A DNA stretch of 7,266 nt, taken from NCBI GenBank assembly GCA_013698495.1, contig JACCUV010000229.1, forward strand, positions 1 to 7,266, written 5' to 3'. This document shows, piece by piece, positions 1-7,266 of this stretch. The notes beneath the pieces were generated by a model. The model made no database searches. It worked only from the letters and a program-made list of their open reading frames with translations, and was not told the origin of the DNA. A program made the translations under genes and the position numbers. Position 1 is the first letter of the stretch. Each line of letters begins with the position of its first letter. The DNA is from Chloroflexia bacterium (GTDB taxonomy: Bacteria > Chloroflexota > Chloroflexia > Thermomicrobiales > UBA6265).

Positions 1-1
1 G

Positions 2-2260
<2,259 letters not shown>

Positions 2261-2310
2261 CACGTACGTCCAACGTGTTCGCCAGACCGCATTTCGTTCG
2301 GGTGGACCTG

Positions 2311-2353
2311 GATCGACCGACGTAGACACGGTCCGAATACGGTCCGGTCGATC
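2311..2353. terminator. Inverted repeat between convergent genes, possible bidirectional terminator
   Basis: The 9-base arm GATCGACCG at 2311-2319 is perfectly complementary to CGGTCGATC at 2345-2353, leaving a 25-base loop. The loop carries a 7-base direct repeat CGGTCCG (2329-2335 and 2340-2346). Because of this the left arm's GACCG could also pair with CGGTC at 2329 or 2340. It sits in the 125 bp gap between the stop of secA and the stop of the minus-strand gene, where a shared terminator is expected. Neither strand has a U-tract after the stem and the loop is long, so intrinsic termination is not clearly supported. It could instead be an RNA 3'-end stabilising structure or chance in GC-rich sequence. 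Confidence 0.3.
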
Positions 2354-2385
2354 GTGTTATCCGCCCACGGCTGCAAATCCGCTCG

Positions 2386-3744
2386 CTACTTGGGAAACTC
2401 CCCGTCCTGACCCCGGAGGTCGCGAAAGACCTCCTTGACTTCAGTCGCTATCCGTAGCCCCGACTCCTTCACGCTCTGCCGCTGCTGGTCATTGAGGAAG
2501 GTGACGTAGACGAGTCCGGCAGCCGCTGCCGTCCACGCCAATAGCGCGCCCGTTTCCTTCGTTCCGCGTCCTGCAGCTGTGGCCGCGCTCTTCGACTTGA
2601 GTTCGATCGCGTCTGTCGTGTTGGCAAGTTTGTCGGTCGCGGCCGAGCCGATCGCCCCGAGACTCGAGACCGCCGAGTGACCCTGCAAGTGCATTCGATC
2701 CGAAACCGAATCCGCCCGATGTTGAATCTCAGGAACCACCGATTCGGCCGCATGCTTGCCCGCGTCCTTTGCCTGCTCGACAGCCTTGCTCGCCGCCGAT
2801 GCCGCTTCCTCCATCAAGGGACGCGCCTGCTTCTGAGCTGAGTGAAATGCATCCGCGACGTGGTCGCCCACCGCCCCAAGCACGTCTGGCCCCTTATCCC
2901 TCGCCTGGTCAACGAAGTGGCTTGCCCGGTCGGCGGCGGAGTGGGACAGACCCGTCGCCGCCGCTCGCACCTCCGGGGCCAAATCCCGCGCGTGCTCGGC
3001 CACCTCGTGCGCCGTCTTCGACGCCTTGTTGCGCAATTCCGGTCCCTTGTCGCGAGCTTGCGACGCATAGGTCGCGCCCTGTTCGCCCGCCTCATTCAGG
3101 AGGTGTTTCCCTTTGCCTAGCAACCCCGGCGCCTGATCCTTTGCCCGATGCGCGGCCCGCGAGGCCCGCTCCCGAACCTCAGGCGCCGTATCCTTCGCAT
3201 GATCCGCCAGCTTCGACCCGCGGTCGCGGACTTCGCTGGCCGAACGCAATGCTTTCGCTTTCCACTTCCTGACGTCGGAGCGATTGTCGTCCACGAGTTC
3301 GCTCGTCCGGCTGCTCAACTGATGGGCAAGCTCGCTAGCGCGCTTCGAACCCTCATGCCCGAGCTTGTTCGCCTTCTCAATCGCCTGCAACTTCCGCGCT
3401 TCGCGATCGATCTCGGCAATTCGCGATTTTGTCGTTTTCAGTGCGCTGTCCGCTGTTTTCGACGCAGACTTGCCGGCGGCCCGTGCCTTGCGCTGCGCCC
3501 GTTTGGAATCGGGCATGTGCGGGATAGTCAATCCCTCCGCGGCCGATACCAGTTTGTCAATCGCCTGGCCGGCTCCGGTCTCGAGTTGCTCCAGACGCTC
3601 GGCCACCCGCCGTTGGGCAACCTCTCGCTTGGTCTCACTTCGTCCGAATAGTGCGGATGCGAGCGTGCCGACAATTCCGGCAACAACAACGGAAGCTGCC
3701 ACAGCGACCGCATTGTTTCTTGCCTTGCCTGTCTCGTTGTGCAT
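2386..3744 (-). CDS. LEA/apolipoprotein-like amphipathic repeat protein with hydrophobic N- and C-terminal segments (hypothetical)
   Basis: No family is recognised with certainty. The 452-residue protein starts at the ATG at 3742-3744, chosen because GAAAGGGA (3753-3760) lies 8 nt upstream and a hydrophobic segment begins at once. A longer open frame reaches 3993, but it would cross the divergent promoter region and overlap mnmG. Residues 11-33 are an uncharged Ala/Val/Gly-rich stretch, a probable membrane anchor. Residues 35-170 are charged helix rich in Lys, Arg, Glu and Ala. Residues 170-330 hold degenerate repeats around an A-[RK]-D-x-[AG]-P core, with prolines at 188, 206, 235, 257, 286 and 309. 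Residues 398-417 form a second hydrophobic segment, followed by a charged tail. There is no Cys and only two Trp (161, 404). Pro-punctuated 22-mer and 11-mer helices are typical of LEA group 3 and apolipoprotein A families; an anchored charged helix also recalls YtxH-type stress proteins. A role in envelope or desiccation stress is inference. The gene stands alone, convergent with secA and divergent from mnmG. Stop is TAG (2386-2388 on the + strand as cta). Confidence 0.8.
   Translation of the reverse strand: MHNETGKARNNAVAVAASVVVAGIVGTLASALFGRSETKREVAQRRVAERLEQLETGAGQAIDKLVSAAEGLTIPHMPDSKRAQRKARAAGKSASKTADSALKTTKSRIAEIDREARKLQAIEKANKLGHEGSKRASELAHQLSSRTSELVDDNRSDVRKWKAKALRSASEVRDRGSKLADHAKDTAPEVRERASRAAHRAKDQAPGLLGKGKHLLNEAGEQGATYASQARDKGPELRNKASKTAHEVAEHARDLAPEVRAAATGLSHSAADRASHFVDQARDKGPDVLGAVGDHVADAFHSAQKQARPLMEEAASAASKAVEQAKDAGKHAAESVVPEIQHRADSVSDRMHLQGHSAVSSLGAIGSAATDKLANTTDAIELKSKSAATAAGRGTKETGALLAWTAAAAGLVYVTFLNDQQRQSVKESGLRIATEVKEVFRDLRGQDGEFPK
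2824..3129 (-). repeat. Two-copy 51-residue super-repeat within the LEA-like gene
   Basis: Residues 206-256 and 257-307 of the minus-strand protein align without gaps as two 51-residue units. Each starts with Pro and has a second Pro 29 residues in (235 and 286). The best conserved core is QARDKGP, identical in both copies at the unit centre. A matching Ala/His pattern follows (TAHEVAEHARDLA against DHVADAFHSAQKQA). Each unit splits into 29 + 22 residues, close to multiples of 11 with a heptad. At DNA level the similarity is only partial, so the duplication is old or maintained by selection on the protein. Confidence 0.6.
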
Positions 3745-3752
3745 GTTCGAGG

Positions 3753-3760
3753 TCCCTTTC
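3753..3760 (-). promoter_or_regulatory. Ribosome binding site deciding the start of the LEA-like gene
   Basis: On the minus strand GAAAGGGA precedes the ATG at 3744 by 8 nt and partly matches the AAAGGAGG consensus. It supports starting at this Met instead of the upstream in-frame candidates, which would add 83 residues without homology-like character. Confidence 0.5.
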
Positions 3761-3766
3761 GTGATT

Positions 3767-3778
3767 GACGCACGCGTC
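3767..3778. promoter_or_regulatory. Short palindrome, possible operator, in the leader of the LEA-like gene
   Basis: GACGC (3767-3771) and GCGTC (3774-3778) form an inverted repeat with a 2-base spacer. It lies between the candidate -10 of the minus-strand gene and its ribosome binding site, where a repressor operator could sit. A five-base arm is common by chance in GC-rich DNA. Confidence 0.15.
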
Positions 3779-3785
3779 TTAGGTG

Positions 3786-3813
3786 CATATCTTACGCGCT
3801 TCGTCAATGGCAA
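3786..3813 (-). promoter_or_regulatory. Candidate promoter for the LEA-like gene
   Basis: Reading the minus strand, TTGCCA (3808-3813) is followed after 16 nt by GATATG (3786-3791), in a local AT-rich patch that also contains TAAGAT (3789-3794). A second -35-like TTGACG lies at 3802-3807, but its spacing to these -10 candidates is too short. The -10 match is weak. The call rests mainly on position about 40 bp upstream of the start codon. Confidence 0.2.
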
Positions 3814-3863
3814 TGGCCCCGCCGAATGCCAAACACTGACCCAATCGAAGGCAATCCGTAGCG

Positions 3864-3869
3864 TAGAAT
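3864..3869 (+). promoter_or_regulatory. Candidate -10 element for mnmG
   Basis: TAGAAT matches the TATAAT consensus at five of six positions and lies 79 bp upstream of the mnmG ATG. I find no convincing -35 hexamer 16-18 nt further upstream. It would give a leader of roughly 70 nt. The 204 bp between the two divergent genes (3745-3948) holds no other supported gene or RNA. Confidence 0.25.
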
Positions 3870-3948
3870 GTGTCAGCGCGTCGGCCCTTGCCGATCGACA
3901 TGAATCGAAAACACTGCTCGCCGTCGACCTCCAGGACTCCCTACCGTC

Positions 3949-5931
3949 ATGCACAACGCTGCCTACGATGCGATCGTTATCGGTACCGGGCACGCCGGGT
4001 GCGAAGCCGCGCTCGCCGCCGCGCGAATGGGTTGCCGCACCCTGATCGTCGCTCCCAATCTCGACCGCGTGGGGTACATGCCGTGCAACCCCTCAATCGG
4101 TGGGCCCGGGAAATCCCAAATTGTGGCCGAGGTCGATGCCATGGGCGGCGCGATGGCGATCGCGGCCGACGCCACCGCGATGCAGGTTCGCGAACTTAAC
4201 ACTTCGAAAGGCCCTGCCGTCCGTGCGATTCGCATCCAGTGCGACAAGTCGCTCTACGCGATATTCATGAAAGAGGCCCTCGAAACGCAATCGGACCTCG
4301 ATCTTCTCCAGGACGAGGCGGTTGGCCTGATCGTCGACTCGGGAGGCGACCCGCATGTCCTCGGCATCCAGACCCGGATTTCCGGTGAGATTCGGGCGTC
4401 GGCGGTGGTCATCACCGCCGGCACCTTCCTCCGTGCCAGGATGATCGCCGGAGAGTCGCGCACTGAGGGTGGCCGTGCCGGCGATGCGGGTGACACGCAT
4501 CTCTCTGCTTCCCTTTCCGGGCTGGAACTACGGCTCCGGCGATTCAAGACCGGCACTCCTCCCCGGATCGATGCCCGGACCGTCGACGTCTCGCAAACCA
4601 CACCTCAACCCGGTGACGATGCCGCACTGTGGATGAGCCGGAACGGTCGCCTCGGCAATCTGTCCCCCATGCAACTGCCGCCCGCCCGGACCGGAATCTT
4701 CAGTCGCGTCGATCGCCTCGGAGGGCGAGATCAGGTGCGCTGTTTCCAGACGACAACCACCGTGGAGGGGCACGACGTCATCCGCCGCAATCTTCACCGC
4801 GCTCCCATGTACAACGGCGCGATCGAGGGCGCGGGCCCACGGTATTGCCCGTCCATCGAAGACAAGGTTGGCCGCTTTGCGGACAAGTCCGGTCATCCCG
4901 TTTTCCTTGAACCGGAGGGCTGGCGCAGCCACGAGGTGTATGTCCAGGGCATGAGCACCAGTCTCCCTCCCGATATCCAGGATCAGGTCGTCCGCACGAT
5001 TCCGGGGTTGGAACAGGCGCGCATCACCCGCTATGGCTACGCCGTCGAGTACGATGCGCTCGACCCAACCGAACTCACCCAAACGCTCGAGAGTCGCCGC
5101 GTCTCCGGCTTGTTCTTCGCCGGTCAGGTCAACGGCACATCCGGTTACGAGGAGGCTGCCGGTCAAGGGCTTGCCGCCGGCGCCAACGCCGCCGCCCACG
5201 CGAAGGGCATCGAGACCCTTGTTCTGACCCGCCAAAATTCCTACATCGGAGTCATGATCGACGATCTCATCTCCAAGCCGTTCAATGAGCCGTACCGAAT
5301 GCTCACCTCAAGAGCGGAGTACCGCCTCCTGTTGCGAAGCGACACCGCGGACTCGCGACTCGGGCCAGTTGCCCATGGAATGGGCCTGATTGTTGACAAT
5401 CGGCTCGCGGATGTTGAGACTGAGCAACTCTCGATTCGGGCCACAATCGCCGCCCTGCAGTCAACCTGGCTCGGCGCAAACCCTCGCCACGCCGCCGCGC
5501 TCGAGGCGCTCGGACTTCGACCCACCACCCGCTCGATGACGGCGCTCGATCTCGCGCGCCGGCCCGAGGCATCCCTCGCTTGTGTCCTGCAAGCACTCCA
5601 GTCCCTCGATCTCTGGCATGGGCCGGCAATCGAGTCAATCCCACTGGATCGAACCGACACCGCCCTCCGGTACAGCACATTCGTCGAGAAAGAAAACCAG
5701 GAAGTCGAGCGGCACAAGTCGAACGAGTCGCGACTCATTCCCATCGACATCGACTATCTGTCCGTGCCAGGCCTACGGATCGAGGCATCGCAGCGGCTCT
5801 CCGCCTCCAGGCCGCCAAGTCTCGGGCATGCCGTCCGCACCGCTGGCGTTACCCCATCGGACATCGGCGCCCTGCTGATTCACCTTGCCCGAGTCGCGCC
5901 CGCCGCGAAATCCGAACGTCCGCGGCGCTAA
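3949..5931 (+). CDS. mnmG: tRNA uridine-5-carboxymethylaminomethyl modification enzyme MnmG (GidA)
   Basis: MnmG is the FAD-dependent partner of the GTPase MnmE; together they place the carboxymethylaminomethyl group on wobble U34 of certain tRNAs in the cytoplasm. The 660-residue product is complete and slightly longer than E. coli MnmG (629). It has the FAD Rossmann motif GTGHAG (residues 12-17) and CNPSIGGPGKSQIV with the conserved Cys46. Further on are NTSKGPAVRAIR (84-95), RFKTGTPPRIDARTVD (198-213), GPRYCPSIEDKV with the second conserved Cys300 (296-307), and GLFFAGQVNGTSGYEEAAGQG (387-407). KEPYRM-type and TSRAEYRLLLR motifs (448-463) precede the C-terminal helical domain, which ends in the LSVPGLR...RPPSLGHAVRTAGVTPSDI pattern. 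An extra 17-20 residues relative to E. coli lie near residues 232-262. The ATG at 3949 gives a normal N terminus, but only a weak AGGA 12 nt upstream serves as ribosome binding site. rsmG and mnmE are not adjacent. Confidence 0.97.
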   Translation: MHNAAYDAIVIGTGHAGCEAALAAARMGCRTLIVAPNLDRVGYMPCNPSIGGPGKSQIVAEVDAMGGAMAIAADATAMQVRELNTSKGPAVRAIRIQCDKSLYAIFMKEALETQSDLDLLQDEAVGLIVDSGGDPHVLGIQTRISGEIRASAVVITAGTFLRARMIAGESRTEGGRAGDAGDTHLSASLSGLELRLRRFKTGTPPRIDARTVDVSQTTPQPGDDAALWMSRNGRLGNLSPMQLPPARTGIFSRVDRLGGRDQVRCFQTTTTVEGHDVIRRNLHRAPMYNGAIEGAGPRYCPSIEDKVGRFADKSGHPVFLEPEGWRSHEVYVQGMSTSLPPDIQDQVVRTIPGLEQARITRYGYAVEYDALDPTELTQTLESRRVSGLFFAGQVNGTSGYEEAAGQGLAAGANAAAHAKGIETLVLTRQNSYIGVMIDDLISKPFNEPYRMLTSRAEYRLLLRSDTADSRLGPVAHGMGLIVDNRLADVETEQLSIRATIAALQSTWLGANPRHAAALEALGLRPTTRSMTALDLARRPEASLACVLQALQSLDLWHGPAIESIPLDRTDTALRYSTFVEKENQEVERHKSNESRLIPIDIDYLSVPGLRIEASQRLSASRPPSLGHAVRTAGVTPSDIGALLIHLARVAPAAKSERPRR

Positions 5932-5950
5932 TCGCGCCAATTTGCTGGCG
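5924..5950 (+). terminator. Overlapping small hairpins at the 3' end of mnmG, weak terminator candidate
   Basis: GGCGC (5924-5928) pairs with GCGCC (5934-5938) around a TAATC loop that contains the mnmG stop codon, and is followed by AATTT. A second stem CGCCA (5935-5939) with TGGCG (5946-5950) shares bases with the first, so the two cannot form together. The stems are only 5 bp with no real U-tract; the GC content alone could explain them. Confidence 0.2.
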
Positions 5951-6032
5951 TTGCGTTAATACAGTGGAAGGCACGGCCCAAGTAGAGTAGACTTCGCCTT
6001 CGCGTGGCTGAAAACTCAATACCCAGCCCGCC
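5932..6032 (+). other. Intergenic leader before the usp-RCK operon
   Basis: This 101 bp stretch separates mnmG from the usp gene. TAGAGT (5983-5988) and TAGACT (5988-5993) each match the -10 consensus at four of six positions, but no -35 stands out at proper spacing. It is too short and unstructured to hold a ydaO-type c-di-AMP riboswitch, which regulates some K+ uptake genes. Confidence 0.3.
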
Positions 6033-6575
6033 ATGCGTGCTTCAGAAGGACATCGATTCTTGGTCAGGTTACGTCACGCTTTCCATCACCCGGTTGCCGA
6101 GAAAGCGTCTACCCCTCATCGCGTCGTCGTCTACGTCACCGGCGGTCCGGACGACCAGCGACTCCTCGAAGCAGTCGAGAAGATTGCACAGAGACAACAC
6201 ACCTACATCACCATCACCTACGTCGTCGAAGTCCAGCAATCGATACCGCTCGATGCCGAACTCCCCGGAGAAATCGATCGGGGCGAAGCCGTCCTCCGCG
6301 ATGCGGAAGTTGCCGTCTCGAAGTTCGTCGGCGGCAAACGCGAAAATGTACGCACCGAATTGCTCCAGGCACGTTCGGCGGGCGCCGCAATCGTCGACGA
6401 AGCAATCGAAAACGGCGCCAATGCGATTATGCTCTCCTGTTCAATCCGAAAACGGCACGGTCGCGCCGGCGTCGGGGACACCGTGCAGTACGTGCTCCAG
6501 AATGCCCCCAGCGAAGTCATCGTCATTCGCCAGGCACTGCCGAGTTGGATTCCTGACGAGGGAGCGCGCCCATGA
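6033..6575 (+). CDS. UspA-like universal stress domain protein
   Basis: The 180-residue product carries one Usp alpha/beta fold. Residues 30-36 (RVVVYVT) look like strand 1. Residues 40-55 are the first helix, 58-67 (YITITYVVEV) strand 2, and the tail QYVLQNAPSEVIVIR (152-166) is the typical last helix and strand. Usp proteins bind ATP or act as signalling partners, often with transporters. Here the ATP loop consensus G-x2-G-x9-G-[ST] is degenerate: the region around 135-150 reads SCSIRKRHGRAGVGDT, which keeps G148 but lacks the first glycine pair, so ATP binding is doubtful. About 28 basic residues precede the domain. The pattern IPLDAEL...ARSAGAAIV...TVQYVL recalls Usp domains attached to amino-acid permeases (from memory). 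The ATG at 6033 has no ribosome binding site; TTG at 6060 has a good one. The gene overlaps the next by 4 nt (ATGA), so the product probably works with the RCK proteins. Confidence 0.8.
   Translation: MRASEGHRFLVRLRHAFHHPVAEKASTPHRVVVYVTGGPDDQRLLEAVEKIAQRQHTYITITYVVEVQQSIPLDAELPGEIDRGEAVLRDAEVAVSKFVGGKRENVRTELLQARSAGAAIVDEAIENGANAIMLSCSIRKRHGRAGVGDTVQYVLQNAPSEVIVIRQALPSWIPDEGARP
6044..6050 (+). promoter_or_regulatory. Ribosome binding site favouring a TTG start for the usp gene
   Basis: AGAAGGA lies 9 nt before an in-frame TTG at 6060-6062 (residue 10 of the longer form). Nothing similar precedes the ATG at 6033. If TTG is used, the protein has 171 residues and still contains the whole Usp domain. 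Confidence 0.4.
6558..6564 (+). promoter_or_regulatory. Ribosome binding site of the first trkA-type gene
   Basis: GAGGGAG sits 7 nt before the ATG at 6572, inside the end of the usp gene. It fixes the start that overlaps the usp stop by 4 nt. Confidence 0.6.
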
Positions 6576-7009
6576 AAGTGGTGGTCATGGGCTGCGGGCG
6601 CGTCGGCGCCAGGGTCGCCTCCATCCTCGATCACAACGGCCACGACGTCACGGTCATCGACACGAACGCGATCGCCTTTCGACGTCTTTCGCCAGACTTC
6701 TCCGGCGACACCGTTCTCGGCACCGGGATCGACGAGGACGTGCTCAAAGCGGCCGGGATTGAACGGGCGGATGCCTTCATTGCCGTCACCAATGGTGACA
6801 ACCGCAACATCATGGCCGGTCAGGTCGCCCAAACAATGTTCGATGTCGGCAACGTCATCGTTCGCATCTACGACCCCGTGCGCGAGGACACCTACCGGCG
6901 CCTGGGCTTGTCGACCGTCTGCCCCACGACCACGATCTCGGCGCTCATCATCGACCAGGTCATAGGCGCAAGCGACCCGTATCGCCGCGTCGCGACGAGA
7001 GGGGCCTGA
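6572..7009 (+). CDS. TrkA-N (RCK_N) domain potassium uptake regulatory protein, single-domain
   Basis: RCK/TrkA-N proteins are cytoplasmic, nucleotide-binding subunits that gate K+ uptake through TrkH or KtrB membrane subunits. The 145-residue product is one Rossmann domain. It shows MKVVVMGCGRVG with glycines 7, 9 and 12, and the acidic residue D30 at the end of strand 2 (VTVID), expected for NAD(H)-type binding. LGTGIDEDVLKAAGI (49-63), ADAFIAVTNGDNRNIMAGQ (66-84) and VRIYDP (97-102) follow. It ends at 145, directly after the Rossmann fold, with no RCK_C (TrkA-C) domain, whereas E. coli TrkA has two N+C pairs and the mycobacterial CeoB/CeoC proteins are about 220 residues. The TGA (7007-7009) is followed after 2 nt by the next RCK gene, so the two are almost surely translated together and may form a heteromer. 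Confidence 0.9.
   Translation: MKVVVMGCGRVGARVASILDHNGHDVTVIDTNAIAFRRLSPDFSGDTVLGTGIDEDVLKAAGIERADAFIAVTNGDNRNIMAGQVAQTMFDVGNVIVRIYDPVREDTYRRLGLSTVCPTTTISALIIDQVIGASDPYRRVATRGA
6997..7004 (+). promoter_or_regulatory. Ribosome binding site of the second trkA-type gene
   Basis: GAGAGGGG lies 7 nt before the GTG at 7012, within the last codons of the preceding gene. It supports GTG as the start. Confidence 0.6.
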
Positions 7010-7011
7010 CC

Positions 7012-7266
7012 GTGTACATCATCGTTGCTGGCGGCGGAAAAGTCGGCTACTACCTGACGAAAACACTCTTGAACGAGGGCCACGAGGTGCTACTCATCGA
7101 GCGCGACCGGGACAAGGTCGAGACCTACTCCGAACGCTTCGGATCGGTGATCCTGCAGGGCCACGCCGCCGAGGCATCGGTGCTCGCCGCCGCGGGCGCG
7201 GCGCGCGCCGACGTCCTCATCGCGGTGACCGGCGAAGACGAGGACAACCTCGTCATTTGCCAAATG
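7012..7266 (+). CDS. TrkA-N (RCK_N) domain potassium uptake regulatory protein, 3' truncated by window edge
   Basis: The 85 visible residues begin MYIIVAGGGKVG, the Rossmann glycine motif (7-12). TLLNEGHEVLLIERD follows, with E30 as the acidic ribose-binding residue, then ARADVLIAVTGEDEDNLVICQ (65-84), matching the N-terminal domain of TrkA, KtrA and CeoC-type proteins. It starts at GTG, the only start consistent with the strong GAGAGGGG site and the normal family N terminus. It lies 2 nt after the previous RCK gene, so both belong to one operon with usp. The rest of the gene, including any RCK_C domain, is beyond the window. At position 51, where the family often has Asp in a Gly-Asp pair, this protein has His and the upstream paralogue has Thr. 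Confidence 0.92.
   Translation, partial: MYIIVAGGGKVGYYLTKTLLNEGHEVLLIERDRDKVETYSERFGSVILQGHAAEASVLAAAGAARADVLIAVTGEDEDNLVICQM

Noticed and set aside
3745..3993. An 83-residue N-terminal extension of the minus-strand LEA-like protein
   Set aside because: It would cross the divergent promoter region and overlap the mnmG start. The downstream ATG has a ribosome binding site and an immediate hydrophobic anchor.
3365..4045. A 226-codon + strand open frame over the end of the LEA-like gene, the promoter region and the start of mnmG
   Set aside because: The translation is low-complexity and domain-free, and it conflicts with two better supported genes.
4528..5235. A 235-codon open frame antisense to mnmG
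   Set aside because: It is a shadow of conserved mnmG sequence with no recognisable protein features.
5932..6032. A c-di-AMP (ydaO-type) riboswitch ahead of the K+ regulatory operon
   Set aside because: The gap is only 101 bp and shows none of the long paired structure needed.
6004..6762. A 252-codon + strand frame overlapping the usp and first RCK genes
   Set aside because: It is Ser/Arg-rich with no domain; the other frame encodes clear Usp and RCK folds with proper ribosome binding sites.

Overview
The window looks like a GC-rich bacterial chromosome, most likely Chloroflexota (perhaps Thermomicrobia-like). The lineage call rests on the form of SecA: an insertion of roughly 20 residues before the conserved Arg-Arg-Glu-Ala-Tyr motif, and a very short loop after Gly-Arg-Gly-Thr-Asp-Ile. 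It is a judgement from memory of family members, not a computed placement. I see no phage genes, insertion sequences, tRNA, rRNA or CRISPR array.

Layout from left to right. (1) The 3' part of secA on the + strand; its start and Walker A lie just before the window. (2) A short convergent gap with an inverted repeat. (3) A minus-strand gene of 452 codons for an Ala/Lys/Asp/Glu-rich, repeat-bearing helical protein with a hydrophobic segment at each end. It resembles LEA or apolipoprotein-type amphipathic helix proteins and is the least ordinary item here. (4) A divergent intergenic region of about 200 bp with candidate promoters for both sides. (5) A complete mnmG (gidA) for tRNA wobble-uridine modification. 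(6) A 101 bp gap. (7) A tight + strand operon: a UspA-like protein, a single-domain TrkA-N (RCK_N) protein that overlaps it by 4 nt, and the start of a second TrkA-N protein 2 nt further on. The last gene runs off the window.

Functionally these are separate modules: protein export (SecA), tRNA modification (MnmG), a probable envelope or desiccation-type stress protein (inferred), and a potassium-uptake regulatory operon (Usp plus two RCK proteins). The K+ channel subunit (TrkH/KtrB type) is not in view. The usual MnmG partners rsmG and mnmE are not adjacent.
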